A stretch of 64,000 nt of DNA. Source: Streptomyces sp. NBC_01116 (GTDB lineage Bacteria; Actinomycetota; Actinomycetes; Streptomycetales; Streptomycetaceae). The DNA lies in contig NZ_CP108644.1 of NCBI RefSeq assembly GCF_041435495.1, positions 806,001 to 870,000 on the forward strand, written 5' to 3'. This document shows, piece by piece, positions 1 to 8,347 of the stretch. Positions within the stretch are counted from its first letter, which is position 1. Each line of letters opens with the position of its first letter. The translations under genes and the position numbers were made by a program. The notes beneath the pieces were generated by a model, which had not been told where the DNA came from, ran no database searches, and saw only the letters and a program-made list of their open reading frames with translations.

Positions 1-581
1 TGCTGATGGCGTTGTGCGCGGTGAGCGGCGCATCCTGCCTGTCGCGCGCCCGTGCGGGGACGCGGCAGGAGCGCCGCACCGCGCGCTCGGAGGCGGTCAT
101 GGGTTTCGGCATGGCGGCGATGGCCGTCCCGGCGGCGGCGCTGTCGCTCCCGGACTGGGCCTGGGCGGTGTACGCGGCGCTGTTCGGCGCGGCCGCGCTG
201 CGCGCGCTGCGGCCCGCCCTGGGCGGCGGCCACCATCTGCACCATCTCGTCGGCTCGCTGGCCATGGTCTACATGGCCGTGGCGATGGCCCCCGCGGTCA
301 CCGGGAGCGGCGGGGGCGGGCATGCCGGGCACGGGGCCGCCGCGGGCGCGGGAGGCATACCCCTGCTGACCGGGGCGCTGCTCGTCTACTACGCGTTCTA
401 CGTGCTGGGCTCGGCCGGCCGACTGCTGCCCGGGACCGCCGTGGCCCCGGCCGGCGGCACGGGCCAATCCGCCCGGGGACCGGGCGGATCCGGAGGCGGC
501 ACGGACGGCCGGCCCCAGCTCATGTCGGCCTGCAGGCTGACGATGGGCATCGGCATGTTCGCCATGCTGCTCACTCTGTGA
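1..581 (+). CDS. DUF5134 family membrane protein, 5' end outside window
   Basis: Integral membrane protein of unknown function resembling the actinobacterial DUF5134 family. The frame is open to the left edge and the first residues already lie in a hydrophobic helix, so the true start is probably upstream; an in-frame ATG at 6 is a fallback. About four hydrophobic segments are visible: the N-terminus, a segment around residues 34-70, a His-rich HHLHHLVGSLAMVYMAVAMA helix, and a C-terminal helix. A Gly/His loop (GGGGHAGHG) sits between helices and could bind metal, which is inference only. It ends with TGA about 100 nt before the next gene. Confidence 0.75.
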   Translation, partial: LMALCAVSGASCLSRARAGTRQERRTARSEAVMGFGMAAMAVPAAALSLPDWAWAVYAALFGAAALRALRPALGGGHHLHHLVGSLAMVYMAVAMAPAVTGSGGGGHAGHGAAAGAGGIPLLTGALLVYYAFYVLGSAGRLLPGTAVAPAGGTGQSARGPGGSGGGTDGRPQLMSACRLTMGIGMFAMLLTL

Positions 582-667
582 GACAGGAAGTGGGACAGAA
601 CCCCCGGCAAACCGTGGTCTACGTCACTTGCCGGTCACGGCCGTACCCCCGGCCGACCCGCCCCTCA

Positions 668-673
668 TAAGCT
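668..673 (+). promoter_or_regulatory. -10 box TAAGCT of a likely leaderless M56 gene
   Basis: TAAGCT lies six bases before the ATG at 680. That spacing puts transcription start at or next to the start codon, as in Streptomyces leaderless transcripts. No convincing -35 box was found. Confidence 0.45.
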
Positions 674-679
674 GAGGCC

Positions 680-1615
680 ATGCTGGTCTCCCTCGCGCTG
701 CTGCTGCTCGGTGCACTGACCGCCCTGGTGACCCCCCGCGTGATGGCGCGCGCCCGGTGGCCGGAGCGGGAGCCGGTCGTGGCCCTGTGGGTCTGGCAGT
801 GCGTGGTGGCCGGGGTCCTCCTGTCGTTCGCCCTGTCCATGACGCTGAGCGCGGCCGCCGCCTGGCAGGCGGTGCGCGGCCACGTCTTCGCCCCCGCCCC
901 GCACGCCGTCGTCGAGGCGTACGCCCTGGCGGCGTACGGGCCGTGGTCGGCGGTCATCGCGGTGCTGCTGGCGATGGGCGGCCTGTGGACCGGGGCGATG
1001 CTCCTGAGGGAGATCCGGCGGGCGCGGCGTCGCCGCAAGCAGCGCCGGGCGGAACTGCTGGTGCGTTCCCCGCTGCTGCCGGGCGAGGAGCCGGGCGCCG
1101 ACCGTCTCGTGGTGCTGGAGGGCGAACGCCCCGACGCCTGGTGGCTGCCCGGCACGGCTCCGCAGCTCGTCATCACCACCGCCGCGCTGGGCCGGCTGAA
1201 GGGCCGTCAGCTCGATGCGGTGCTCGCCCATGAGCAGGGGCACGCCGCGGCCCGGCACGACTGGCTGCTGCACTGCTCGTCCGCGCTGGCGATCGGCTTC
1301 CCGCAGATCCCGGTGTTCGCCGCGTTCCGCGACGAGATGCACCGGCTGGTCGAACTGGCCGCGGACGACGTGGCGTCGCGCCGCTTCGGCCGGCTGACGA
1401 CCGCGCTCGCCCTGGTCGGACTCAACGAGGACCGCGGGGTGTTCGGCCCCTGCCCCACCCCGCAGGCCCAAGTGCCCCTGCGGGTCAACCGGTTGCTGGC
1501 CCCGGTCGAACGGCTGACGGCGGGCCGCAGGCTCCGGTTGACGGCCGCCGCCGCGCTGGTCCCGGTCGTCCCGGTGTTCGTGGCCTTCGTCCCCGGACTC
1601 CGCGCGCTGGGTTAG
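680..1615 (+). CDS. M56 family membrane metallopeptidase (orphan)
   Basis: Membrane-embedded zinc protease of the BlaR1/MecR1 (M56) type, 311 aa. Three hydrophobic segments lie near residues 1-20, 35-60 and 80-105, followed by the zinc motif HEQGH at about residues 184-188 and a C-terminal hydrophobic segment. There is no penicillin-binding sensor domain, as is usual for the short actinobacterial members. In BlaR1 the protease activates induction by leading to loss of the BlaI repressor; here no blaI gene is adjacent, unlike the second M56 gene at 34739-35671. The ATG is supported by the -10 box six bases upstream. Substrate unknown. Confidence 0.85.
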   Translation: MLVSLALLLLGALTALVTPRVMARARWPEREPVVALWVWQCVVAGVLLSFALSMTLSAAAAWQAVRGHVFAPAPHAVVEAYALAAYGPWSAVIAVLLAMGGLWTGAMLLREIRRARRRRKQRRAELLVRSPLLPGEEPGADRLVVLEGERPDAWWLPGTAPQLVITTAALGRLKGRQLDAVLAHEQGHAAARHDWLLHCSSALAIGFPQIPVFAAFRDEMHRLVELAADDVASRRFGRLTTALALVGLNEDRGVFGPCPTPQAQVPLRVNRLLAPVERLTAGRRLRLTAAAALVPVVPVFVAFVPGLRALG

Positions 1616-1716
1616 GGCCTTCCGTCCGGACCGGGAACCGGGGCCGTGACGCCCCGCACGCCCTCGCCCGCACCCCGGGTTGGCCTTCGGGCGGTGTCCT
1701 CCGCGAGGATCACCCC

Positions 1717-2445
1717 ATGTCCTCCCCCCTCCGCCGCTTCCGCTCGCCGGATCCCTCGCCCCGCACCGCGCCCGCCGTGTGGACCGCAGCCGTCGTCGGC
1801 GCGGCCGCTCTCGTACTGCTCGTGCTGGTGGCGGCGCGCTGGTCGCCGCTGATGTCCCTGGACCGGGCGGTCGCCGACGCCCTGCACCGGCACGCGGTGG
1901 CCGATCCCGGTCTGGTCCAGGTGAGCCGGGTGCTGACGGACTGGGTGTGGGATCCCTGGACCATGCGGGCCCTGATCGCGGTGACGGTGGTCGTCCTGTG
2001 GTGGCGGGGCGCGCGCCCGCTCGCCCTCTGGGTGGCCGCGACGAGCCTGATCTCCACCCTGCTCCAGCAGGGACTGAAGGCGGCGGTGGGCCGGGAGCGC
2101 CCGCAGTGGCCCGATCCGGTGGACTCGGCCCATTACGCGGCCTTTCCCTCCGGGCACGCCATGACGGCCGTCGTGACCTGCGGCCTGTTCGTCTGGCTGC
2201 TGCGGCTGTACGGCGCGGGCCCCGGTGCCCGGGGCGCGGCGCTGGCCGTGGCGGTGGTCTCGGCGATCGGGGTGGCGGCGACCCGGGTGTACCTGGGGGT
2301 GCACTGGCTGACCGATGTGATGGGGGGTGCGCTGCTGGGGGTGGCCGTGGTGGCGTTGAGCGCCGCGGCGTACGCCCGGTACGCGCCGGTCCGGGAGGGC
2401 GCCCTTGCCGACACGGGGGCGGGCCGGGAAGGATCGCGCCCATGA
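1717..2445 (+). CDS. PAP2 superfamily membrane phosphatase
   Basis: Type-2 phosphatidic acid phosphatase-like enzyme, 242 aa, likely acting on lipid phosphates or undecaprenyl pyrophosphate at the outer face of the membrane. All three signature blocks are present: KAAVGRERP (about residues 121-129), PSGHA (about 144-148) and RVYLGVHWLTDV (about 190-201), so it should be active. Five to six hydrophobic helices surround them. The N-terminus is Arg/Pro-rich. The stop overlaps the next start (ATGA), so it is translationally coupled to the HAD hydrolase. Confidence 0.88.
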   Translation: MSSPLRRFRSPDPSPRTAPAVWTAAVVGAAALVLLVLVAARWSPLMSLDRAVADALHRHAVADPGLVQVSRVLTDWVWDPWTMRALIAVTVVVLWWRGARPLALWVAATSLISTLLQQGLKAAVGRERPQWPDPVDSAHYAAFPSGHAMTAVVTCGLFVWLLRLYGAGPGARGAALAVAVVSAIGVAATRVYLGVHWLTDVMGGALLGVAVVALSAAAYARYAPVREGALADTGAGREGSRP

Positions 2446-3137
2446 CGGTCACAGGCGTGCTGTTCGACTTCTCCGGAACCCTGTTCCGTATCGAGCCGGT
2501 CCGGGACTGGCTCGCCGCCGTGCTGCGTGAGGAGGGCGTCGACGTCACCCCGGAGGATTTCGAGCGGTACGTGAGCGGGCTCACGGAGGCCGGGGCACTG
2601 CCGGGCGGGCCGCCCCCGGTCCGGGTCCCCGACCGGCTGGCCGGGGCGATGTCCCGCCGGGACCTGAGCGCCGCCCTGCACCGCGAGGCGTACACGGGTC
2701 TGTCCCGGGGCGTCGCCCTTCCCGAGCCGGGGCTGTACGACGCGCTGTACGACCGCCATATGCGGCCGGAGGCCTGGCGGCCCTATCCGGACAGCGCCGA
2801 GGTGCTGGCGGGGCTACGGAGGGCGGGTGTCGCCGTGTGCGTGGTCAGCAACATCGGGTGGGACCTGCGTCCGGTCTTCCGCGCGCACGGGCTCGACGCC
2901 CTGGTCGACGCCTATGTCCTGTCCTTCGAGCACGGGCTCCAGAAGCCCGACGCGGGGCTGTTCCGCATCGCCTGCTCGCTGATCGGCCGGGACCCGTCGG
3001 AGGTGGTCATGGTCGGTGACGACCGGGTCGCGGACGGTGGCGCGGCCGCCCTCGGCTGCGAGGTCCGGTTCGTGGACCACCTGCCGGTCGCGGCTCGGCC
3101 CGACGGCCTGCGTTCGCTGGGTCTCGTGCCGGAATGA
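2442..3137 (+). CDS. HAD family hydrolase
   Basis: Cytosolic haloacid-dehalogenase phosphatase, 231 aa. Motif I is DFSGTL (residues 8-13): the second Asp of the usual DxD is replaced by Ser, which suits a dehalogenase-like or unusual phosphatase reaction. Motif II is VSNIGWD near 135, a Lys follows in QKPD near 167, and motif III is VMVGDD near 187. A helical cap separates motifs I and II. The start at 2442 overlaps the PAP2 stop by 4 nt; the reading frame is open further upstream but that part is out-of-frame PAP2 sequence. Confidence 0.85.
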   Translation: MTVTGVLFDFSGTLFRIEPVRDWLAAVLREEGVDVTPEDFERYVSGLTEAGALPGGPPPVRVPDRLAGAMSRRDLSAALHREAYTGLSRGVALPEPGLYDALYDRHMRPEAWRPYPDSAEVLAGLRRAGVAVCVVSNIGWDLRPVFRAHGLDALVDAYVLSFEHGLQKPDAGLFRIACSLIGRDPSEVVMVGDDRVADGGAAALGCEVRFVDHLPVAARPDGLRSLGLVPE

Positions 3138-3220
3138 GGCCCGCGGCGAACCGCGAGGACCGGACCGGGGTGTGAGGCATATCCCGCCGCGAAAGGGGTA
3201 GGGGCAGGCGTTCGTGGCCG

Positions 3221-3226
3221 TAGCCT
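3221..3226 (+). promoter_or_regulatory. -10 box TAGCCT before the 58-aa gene
   Basis: TAGCCT is followed by seven bases and then the ATG at 3234. This argues for a leaderless mRNA and against the GTG at 3228, which would lie upstream of the transcription start. Confidence 0.45.
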
Positions 3227-3233
3227 GGTGGGC

Positions 3234-3410
3234 ATGTCCCCGATGTCGTCGTCCGTATCCGCTCGTTCCGCAGCCGAGGTCAACGCGGAGATCCGCGACC
3301 TGTGGCGGCGTTCGGGCGGTTGCCTGACGCCGCAGGACGAGGCGGATTACCAGCGGCTGCTGGTGGAGTGGGCCGCCGCCACCGGCGGAAGCGTCCGCAC
3401 CGCCGCCTGA
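3234..3410 (+). CDS. Small conserved-looking hypothetical protein, 58 aa
   Basis: Short soluble protein of unknown function with the core VNAEIRDLWRRSGGCLTPQDEADYQRLLVEWAAA, predicted as two amphipathic helices. The Glu/Arg/Trp-rich composition and strong third-position GC support real coding. No enzymatic motif is visible. An alternative GTG start at 3228 adds two residues, but the TAGCCT box makes 3234 preferable. It is followed by two hairpins that separate it from the convergent LVIVD gene. Confidence 0.6.
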   Translation: MSPMSSSVSARSAAEVNAEIRDLWRRSGGCLTPQDEADYQRLLVEWAAATGGSVRTAA

Positions 3411-3447
3411 CCGCCGTCTCCCGGCGCCGGGAGCCCGTACGGAGATC

Positions 3448-3489
3448 GCGCCCGATCCGGCGATCCCCCGCGTCGCCGGATCCGGGCGC
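3448..3489 (+). terminator. GC-rich hairpin after the 58-aa gene
   Basis: The arms GCGCCC-GATCCGGCGA and TCGCCGGATCCGGGCGC pair over 16 bp with a one-base bulge and a short C-rich loop. There is no U tract, as is common in Streptomyces. It sits 38 nt past the stop. Confidence 0.45.
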
Positions 3490-3621
3490 ACCCGCGACGT
3501 GTCTCGTGGGACATGGCCGCGGACCGCGCCGGGGACCGGAGTTGCGGAGTCCGCCGTCGCAGGGATCCAGCATGTCCCCACCCGGCTCATCGGTCAATGA
3601 ATTTCCGGCGGCACACGCGGC

Positions 3622-3667
3622 GGGGCCGGTGTTCCCGGGCGGACGTCCGCCCGGGAACACCGGCCCC
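3622..3667. terminator. 46-nt perfect palindrome between convergent genes
   Basis: Positions 3622-3644 are the exact reverse complement of 3645-3667, a 23-bp GC-rich stem. It lies 37 nt past the stop of the LVIVD gene and downstream of the 58-aa gene, so it probably ends transcription in both directions. The rest of 3411-3704 holds only this element and the hairpin at 3448. Confidence 0.65.
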
Positions 3668-3704
3668 GGGTGCAGGAGCACGGGGACTGCGGGACTCTGA
3701 CGGA

Positions 3705-5198
3705 TCAGCGGTCGAAGTAGTCCGGCTGCGTCTGCGTGTTGAGCTCGTCCAGCTCGACCCGCTCGGCCGGGTCGGTGCGCCGGTCCTTCAGCTTCAGCAC
3801 ATCGAAGCCCTTGGCGATGTCGCTGGAGTAGATGTGGCCGTTGTAGTAGTACGCCGACCAGGAGCCGGCCGTGGTGACCCGGTCGAGCGTGACCGGGCCG
3901 CGCTCGAAGAAGGCGATCTCCTCGGGCCTGGACGAGTCGGTGAAGTCCCAGACGGAGATGCCGCCCTGGTACCAGGCCTGGACCATCAGGTCACGGCCCT
4001 TCACCGGGATGATCGAGCCGTTGTGGGCGACGCAGACCTCGGCGTCGGCCTGGTGCCGGTCGATCTTGAAGTAGCTGCGGAAGACCAGCTTGCGCTGGTC
4101 GCCCTTGCCGACGATGTCGTAGATGCCGTTGGCGCCCCGCTCGGGCCCGATCTCCGCGTTGCAGGTGGCCGCGCCGCCGCCGCCGAGTTCGTCGGTGAAG
4201 ACGACCTTGTTCGTACCCTGGTTGAAGGTCGCCGAGTGCCAGAACGCGAAGTTCACGTTGTCCTGGACACGGTCGATGATCCTCGGGTGCTCCGGGTCCT
4301 CGATGGAGAACAGCAGACCGTCACCCATGCAGGCGCCGGCGGCGAGGTCCTTGGACGGCAGCACCGTGATGTCGTGGCAGCCGGTCGTCTTGGAGACACC
4401 GGGGTTCTCCGGCGCCCCGGGGTTGCCGCCGTCCGGGAAGAGCACCGGGAAGTTGACGATCCGGGCCTTCTGGGGAGCCTTGACCGGCACCTTGATGACG
4501 GAGATCCCGTCGTGCGGCGGCTTGCAGTCCGGGAACGTCTCGTTGGGCGAGTACGAGGAGACGTACACGTACACGTTCTTCTTGCCGTCCGGCACCAGCG
4601 TGTGCGTGTGGGAACCGCAGGCGGTCTCCACGGCGGCGATGTACTTCGGCTGCCGCTTGTCGCTGATGTCGAAGATCTTCATGCCCTCCCAGGAGGACTT
4701 CTCCGTGGCGGGCTGGGAGGTGCTGGAGCAGGAGTCGTCGCTGCGCGAGGAGTCCGTCGACAGGAACAGCAGGTTCCCGGAGACCGAGATGTCGTTCTGC
4801 GAACCGGGGCAGAGGACCTGCGCGACCGTCCTGGGCTTCTTCGGCTTGCTGATGTCGTAGATGACGAAGCCGTCGTAGTTGCCCACGAACGCGTACTTCC
4901 CCTGGAACGCGAGGTCCGTGTTGGTGCCCTTGAGGGCGCTCTTCGGCACGTTCGTCAGGTGCTTGATGTTGGAGCTGTGGACGATCTCGTCCACGCCGGG
5001 GATGTCACCACCGGCTATCGCGGCCCTGGCCTCGGCCTGCTCGCTCCTGGTGACGGAACCGCGGTCTGCCGGGGCGTCGCCCGGGTCGGGGGTCGCGGCC
5101 GCTGTGGTGGCCGTCAGCAGCGTGGCGAGGAGTCCGGCCGCGGCTGCCACCGCGCTCAGACGTCTGCGCCGCACGCGGGTGGTGTGCAACGAGGTCAC
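3705..5198 (-). CDS. Secreted LVIVD-repeat beta-propeller protein
   Basis: Exported protein of 497 aa. It has a Sec-type signal (RVRRRRLSAVAAAAGLLATL, cut near residue 36) and repeats of the form YAFVGNYDGFVIYDISKPKKP, LLFLSTD, MKIFDISDKRQPKYIA and ISVWDFTDSSRPEEIAFF, the LVIVD pattern expected to fold as a propeller. Several Cys pairs and His-rich stretches (GSHTHTLV, AFWHSATF, GCHD) suit an extracytoplasmic, possibly metal-binding protein. Start is GTG 5198 with AAGGGAGG just upstream. It is divergent from the DUF305 lipoprotein gene, and a 12-bp palindrome lies in its leader. Function unknown. Confidence 0.85.
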   Translation of the reverse strand: MTSLHTTRVRRRRLSAVAAAAGLLATLLTATTAAATPDPGDAPADRGSVTRSEQAEARAAIAGGDIPGVDEIVHSSNIKHLTNVPKSALKGTNTDLAFQGKYAFVGNYDGFVIYDISKPKKPRTVAQVLCPGSQNDISVSGNLLFLSTDSSRSDDSCSSTSQPATEKSSWEGMKIFDISDKRQPKYIAAVETACGSHTHTLVPDGKKNVYVYVSSYSPNETFPDCKPPHDGISVIKVPVKAPQKARIVNFPVLFPDGGNPGAPENPGVSKTTGCHDITVLPSKDLAAGACMGDGLLFSIEDPEHPRIIDRVQDNVNFAFWHSATFNQGTNKVVFTDELGGGGAATCNAEIGPERGANGIYDIVGKGDQRKLVFRSYFKIDRHQADAEVCVAHNGSIIPVKGRDLMVQAWYQGGISVWDFTDSSRPEEIAFFERGPVTLDRVTTAGSWSAYYYNGHIYSSDIAKGFDVLKLKDRRTDPAERVELDELNTQTQPDYFDR

Positions 5199-5231
5199 TG
5201 CGTCCTCCCTTGTCTCCGTTCGGGGTCGAAC

Positions 5232-5243
5232 GGTTCATGAACC
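5232..5243. promoter_or_regulatory. 12-bp palindrome in the LVIVD/DUF305 intergenic region
   Basis: GGTTCATGAACC is a perfect palindrome 34 bp upstream of the LVIVD start, in a region that is much more AT-rich than its surroundings. It is a candidate operator for one or both divergent genes; the regulator is unknown. Confidence 0.35.
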
Positions 5244-5374
5244 CTCGGCAGTATCGTCCCTCCCATGTACACATCAACAGATGGCAACACAGACGTAATG
5301 AAAGTTTTTGATCATCGTCCTGTGGAAGCGTGTTAGGACGGTCTGCAACAAACCATGTGGCACAGGAGGTCACC

Positions 5375-6043
5375 GTGTTGATCCATCGCCGGTCCACAGC
5401 TCCGCGCTCAACCGCTTTCGCGGCGGCGGCGGTTGCCGCCGTGCTCGCCCTGGGAGCCTGTGACGCGGGCAGCGGTGACGGAACGTCGGACAGGGCGAAG
5501 GACTCGGGCCCGGGCGTGGTCGCGCCCGGCAGACCGGGCGAGCCCGCCCGGACGCTCTCCGCCGAGGAGGCCGTCGAGGAGGCCGGTCAGGACACCGCCA
5601 ACTCCGCCGACTTCCGGTACGCGCGGATGATGATCGAACATCACGGACAGGCCCTCGTGATGACCGGACTCGTCCCGGGACGGACGTCCGCCGACACCGT
5701 CGAACGGCTCGCGGATCGCATATCGGCAGGCCAGAAGCCGGAGATCGGCGCGATGAAGGGATGGCTGGAAAGGAACGGCGGCGACCGGCGCAAGGAGCAC
5801 CACGACCACACCACGATGCCCGGCATGGCGACCGACGCCCAGATCGAGAAGTTGCGCGCCGCCGAGGGCAAGGCCTTCGACAAGCTCTTCCTGGAGCTGA
5901 TGATCACCCACCACCAGGGGGCCATCACCATGGCCACGGAGGCGCTCACCGAGGGGAACGACGTCATCGTCGAGGAGATGGCGAGCGACGTGGTCGCCCA
6001 GCAGACCGTGGAGATCAACCGGATGCGGGGGCTGATGGACTGA
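5375..6043 (+). CDS. DUF305 family lipoprotein
   Basis: Surface lipoprotein of 222 aa. The signal peptide ends in the lipobox LGAC near residue 29, followed by a low-complexity linker. Two matching halves carry YARMMIEHHGQALVM and LELMITHHQGAITMA, the His-His signature of the ferritin-like DUF305 four-helix fold. A loop HHDHTTMPGM between them looks like a copper-type His/Met site; DUF305 proteins such as cyanobacterial CopM bind copper. Start GTG 5375 is chosen for CAGGAGGT six bases upstream. An upstream GTG at 5330 is less likely and would bring in a rare TTA codon. Confidence 0.87.
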   Translation: MLIHRRSTAPRSTAFAAAAVAAVLALGACDAGSGDGTSDRAKDSGPGVVAPGRPGEPARTLSAEEAVEEAGQDTANSADFRYARMMIEHHGQALVMTGLVPGRTSADTVERLADRISAGQKPEIGAMKGWLERNGGDRRKEHHDHTTMPGMATDAQIEKLRAAEGKAFDKLFLELMITHHQGAITMATEALTEGNDVIVEEMASDVVAQQTVEINRMRGLMD

Positions 6044-6131
6044 GCCACTCGGCCGATCGCCCCGTGCGCACGGCGGTCCGGATCGGCCCGGCGGTGCCAT
6101 CCTGGAGGGAACCTCCGGGAAGAGGTGCGCC

Positions 6132-7511
6132 GTGCTCTCCGTCGCCGTCGTCGGTTCCGGTCCCAGCGGGGTCTACACCGCTCAGGCCCTGCTCCGGCAG
6201 TCGCTCGTGCCCGACGTGCGCGTGCACGTCCTGGACCGGCTGCCCACCCCGTACGGGCTCGTGCGCTACGGGGTGGCCCCCGACCACGAGAAGATCAAGT
6301 CGCTGCAGAACAGTCTGCGGGCGGTGCTGGAGGACGACCGGGTCACCTTCGTGGGCAACGTCGGCGTCGGCGGGGCGGAAGGAGTCTCCCCCGCCCGGCT
6401 CGCGGAGCTGTACCACGCGGTCGTCTACTGCGTGGGGGCGTCGGCCGACCGCGCGCTCGCGGTGCCGGGCGAGAGTCTGCCGGGCAGCTACTCCGCCACC
6501 CGCTTCGTCTCCTGGTACAGCGCCCATCCGGACGTCGGCGCCGACCCGTTCGTCCTGGACGCCCGCTCGGCCGTCGTGATCGGCGTGGGCAACGTCGCGG
6601 TCGACGTGGCCCGGATCCTGGCGCGCGGCGCCGACGAGCTGCGGGCCACCGACGTGCCCCGTGCGGCGCTGAGCGCGCTGGAGGAGAGCCGGGTGCGCGA
6701 TGTGCACATCGTGGGCCGCCGGGGCCCCTCCCAGGCCCGGTTCACCACCAAGGAGCTGCGGGAGCTGGGGGCGCTGCCCGGGGCACGGGTCGTCGTCGAC
6801 CCGGCGGAGCTCGCGCTCGACCCGGCGTACGCCGCTCCGGACGGCCTGCCCGGAGCGCTGTCGCTGCCCGCCGTGGTGCGGCGGAACCTGGAGGTCCTGC
6901 GCGGCTGGTCGGCGGCCGGGGAGCCGGCGGCGGCCGATGCCGGGCGCCGTATCCGGCTGCGGTTCTTCCTGCGGCCGGTGGAACTGCTGGAGCGCGACGG
7001 GCGGGTCGCCGGGGTGCGGTTCGCGCGGACGGCTCCGGACAGCGGGGGCGGGGTCCGGGACACCGGCGCGTACGAGGACGTCGAGGCGCAGCTGGTCCTG
7101 CGGGCGGTCGGCTACCGCGGGGTGGAGCTGCCGGGGCTGCCCTTCGACCCGGTGCGCGGCACGGTGCCGCACACGGCGGGCCGGGTGCTGCGGGACGGGG
7201 CGCCGGCACCGGGCGAGTACGTGGCGGGGTGGATCAAGCGGGGGCCGACCGGGGTGATCGGTTCGAACCGCTCCTGCGCCAAGGAGACGGTGGCCTCCCT
7301 CCTGGAGGACGCCGCCGTGCTGAGGCGCCGCCGGGCGGCGGACGATCCGCTGGCCGTGCTGCGGGAGTGGGGACTGCGGCCGGTGGAGTGGTCCGGCTGG
7401 CTGTCGATCGAGCGCGCGGAGGCGGAGCTGGGCCGTTCGCTGGGGCGCGGCCCGGTGAAGATTCCCGACTGGCCCGGGTTGCTGGCGGCGGCCCGCGACA
7501 GGGACCGGTGA
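6132..7511 (+). CDS. FAD-dependent ferredoxin-NADP reductase (FprA/adrenodoxin reductase type)
   Basis: Flavoprotein of 459 aa that should transfer electrons between NADPH and a ferredoxin. The FAD-binding VVGSGPSGVYTAQALL lies at residues 5-20, the family signature PYGLVRYGVAPDH at about 39-51, and the NADP site GVGNVAVDVARIL at about 152-164, followed by GRRGPSQARFT. The conserved GWIKRGPTGVIGSN closes the FAD site. The length matches mycobacterial FprA (about 456 aa). Start is GTG 6132 with GAAGAGG upstream. No ferredoxin or P450 gene is next to it, so the partner is unknown. Confidence 0.9.
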   Translation: MLSVAVVGSGPSGVYTAQALLRQSLVPDVRVHVLDRLPTPYGLVRYGVAPDHEKIKSLQNSLRAVLEDDRVTFVGNVGVGGAEGVSPARLAELYHAVVYCVGASADRALAVPGESLPGSYSATRFVSWYSAHPDVGADPFVLDARSAVVIGVGNVAVDVARILARGADELRATDVPRAALSALEESRVRDVHIVGRRGPSQARFTTKELRELGALPGARVVVDPAELALDPAYAAPDGLPGALSLPAVVRRNLEVLRGWSAAGEPAAADAGRRIRLRFFLRPVELLERDGRVAGVRFARTAPDSGGGVRDTGAYEDVEAQLVLRAVGYRGVELPGLPFDPVRGTVPHTAGRVLRDGAPAPGEYVAGWIKRGPTGVIGSNRSCAKETVASLLEDAAVLRRRRAADDPLAVLREWGLRPVEWSGWLSIERAEAELGRSLGRGPVKIPDWPGLLAAARDRDR

Positions 7512-7524
7512 ACAGCCGGCCGCG

Positions 7525-8256
7525 TCATCCCTCCCGGGTCGCCACCACCAGCCGGGCGCGCGGGCTGCCGTCGGGGCGCGCGCCGAGGTCGGTCAGCGGC
7601 AGCAGCCGCACGACGAATCCGGCCTGCGTCAGGTCCTCCAGCACGTCGCCGAGCCGGAACGTGCGGTAGTACATGACGAACCGCGGGCGCCACAGGGCGT
7701 TGCGGACCCGCATCGCCGCGTCGAAGCCGAACAGCGACCAGTAGGCGCGCGATCCCACCGGGGGCGGTGCGCCGATCGGGAAGACGAACTGCCCGCCCGG
7801 CCGCAGCGATCCGTACACCTCGGCGAAGAGGCCGAAGCGTTCGGCGGGCAGGAAGTGGCCGAACGCGCCGAAGCTCAGGGCGAGATCGAAGGCGGGCGCG
7901 AAGGGCAGGGAGCGGGCGTCGGCCCGTACCCAGTGCACCGCCGGCTTCTCGCTCCCGGGCGGGAAGGCGGCACGGGCCTCGGCGAGCATGCCCGCGCTGA
8001 AGTCGACGCCGACCGCACGCTCCCGGCACAGCTGCCGGAGCACGCCGACCCCCGCGCCGGTGCCGCAGCAGACGTCGATTCCGGTGTCGAAGGGTCCGAG
8101 CTCGCGCACCGCCCGGGTGACGGCGTCGAGCACGCGGTCCGGGGTGCGGTAGGGCGTCTCGTCGAACTTCGGGGCGAGGAGATCGTATCCGCGCTCGGTC
8201 GAGGAGAGCGCCTGAACGGCCAGTTCGCGCACGGTGGGGCCCTGTTTGGTGAACAT
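7525..8256 (-). CDS. Class I SAM-dependent methyltransferase
   Basis: Soluble methyltransferase of about 243 aa. Motif I is IDVCCGTGAGVG (about residues 61-72), then VGVDFSAGML, and the post-I acidic region RADARSLPF and FDLALSFGAFGHF. The C-terminal part (YYRTFRLGDVLEDLTQAGF) forms the usual lid. Substrate cannot be inferred. Start is ATG 8256 (or the adjoining GTG 8259) behind a TAGGGT box at leaderless spacing. It is convergent with the ferredoxin reductase gene. Confidence 0.85.
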   Translation of the reverse strand: MFTKQGPTVRELAVQALSSTERGYDLLAPKFDETPYRTPDRVLDAVTRAVRELGPFDTGIDVCCGTGAGVGVLRQLCRERAVGVDFSAGMLAEARAAFPPGSEKPAVHWVRADARSLPFAPAFDLALSFGAFGHFLPAERFGLFAEVYGSLRPGGQFVFPIGAPPPVGSRAYWSLFGFDAAMRVRNALWRPRFVMYYRTFRLGDVLEDLTQAGFVVRLLPLTDLGARPDGSPRARLVVATREG

Positions 8257-8264
8257 CACGCGCC

Positions 8265-8270
8265 ACCCTA
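8265..8270 (-). promoter_or_regulatory. -10 box TAGGGT of the methyltransferase gene
   Basis: On the minus strand TAGGGT is 5 nt before the GTG at 8259 and 8 nt before the ATG at 8256, consistent with leaderless initiation at either codon. Confidence 0.4.
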
Positions 8271-8347
8271 CCGACGCCGCGCACCCGCTGCGGCCGGTCG
8301 GGGAGGCGGTGCGAGGGACCCGGCGGGACAGGGCGGGGACGGGAGCG

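Noticed and set aside
665..2695. 676-codon minus-strand frame across the M56, PAP2 and HAD genes
   Set aside because: Pro/Arg-rich, no motif, and it contradicts three well-supported plus-strand genes.
5330..5374. Upstream GTG start for the DUF305 gene
   Set aside because: CAGGAGGT sits before the later GTG 5375; the extension adds a TTA codon and precedes the signal peptide.
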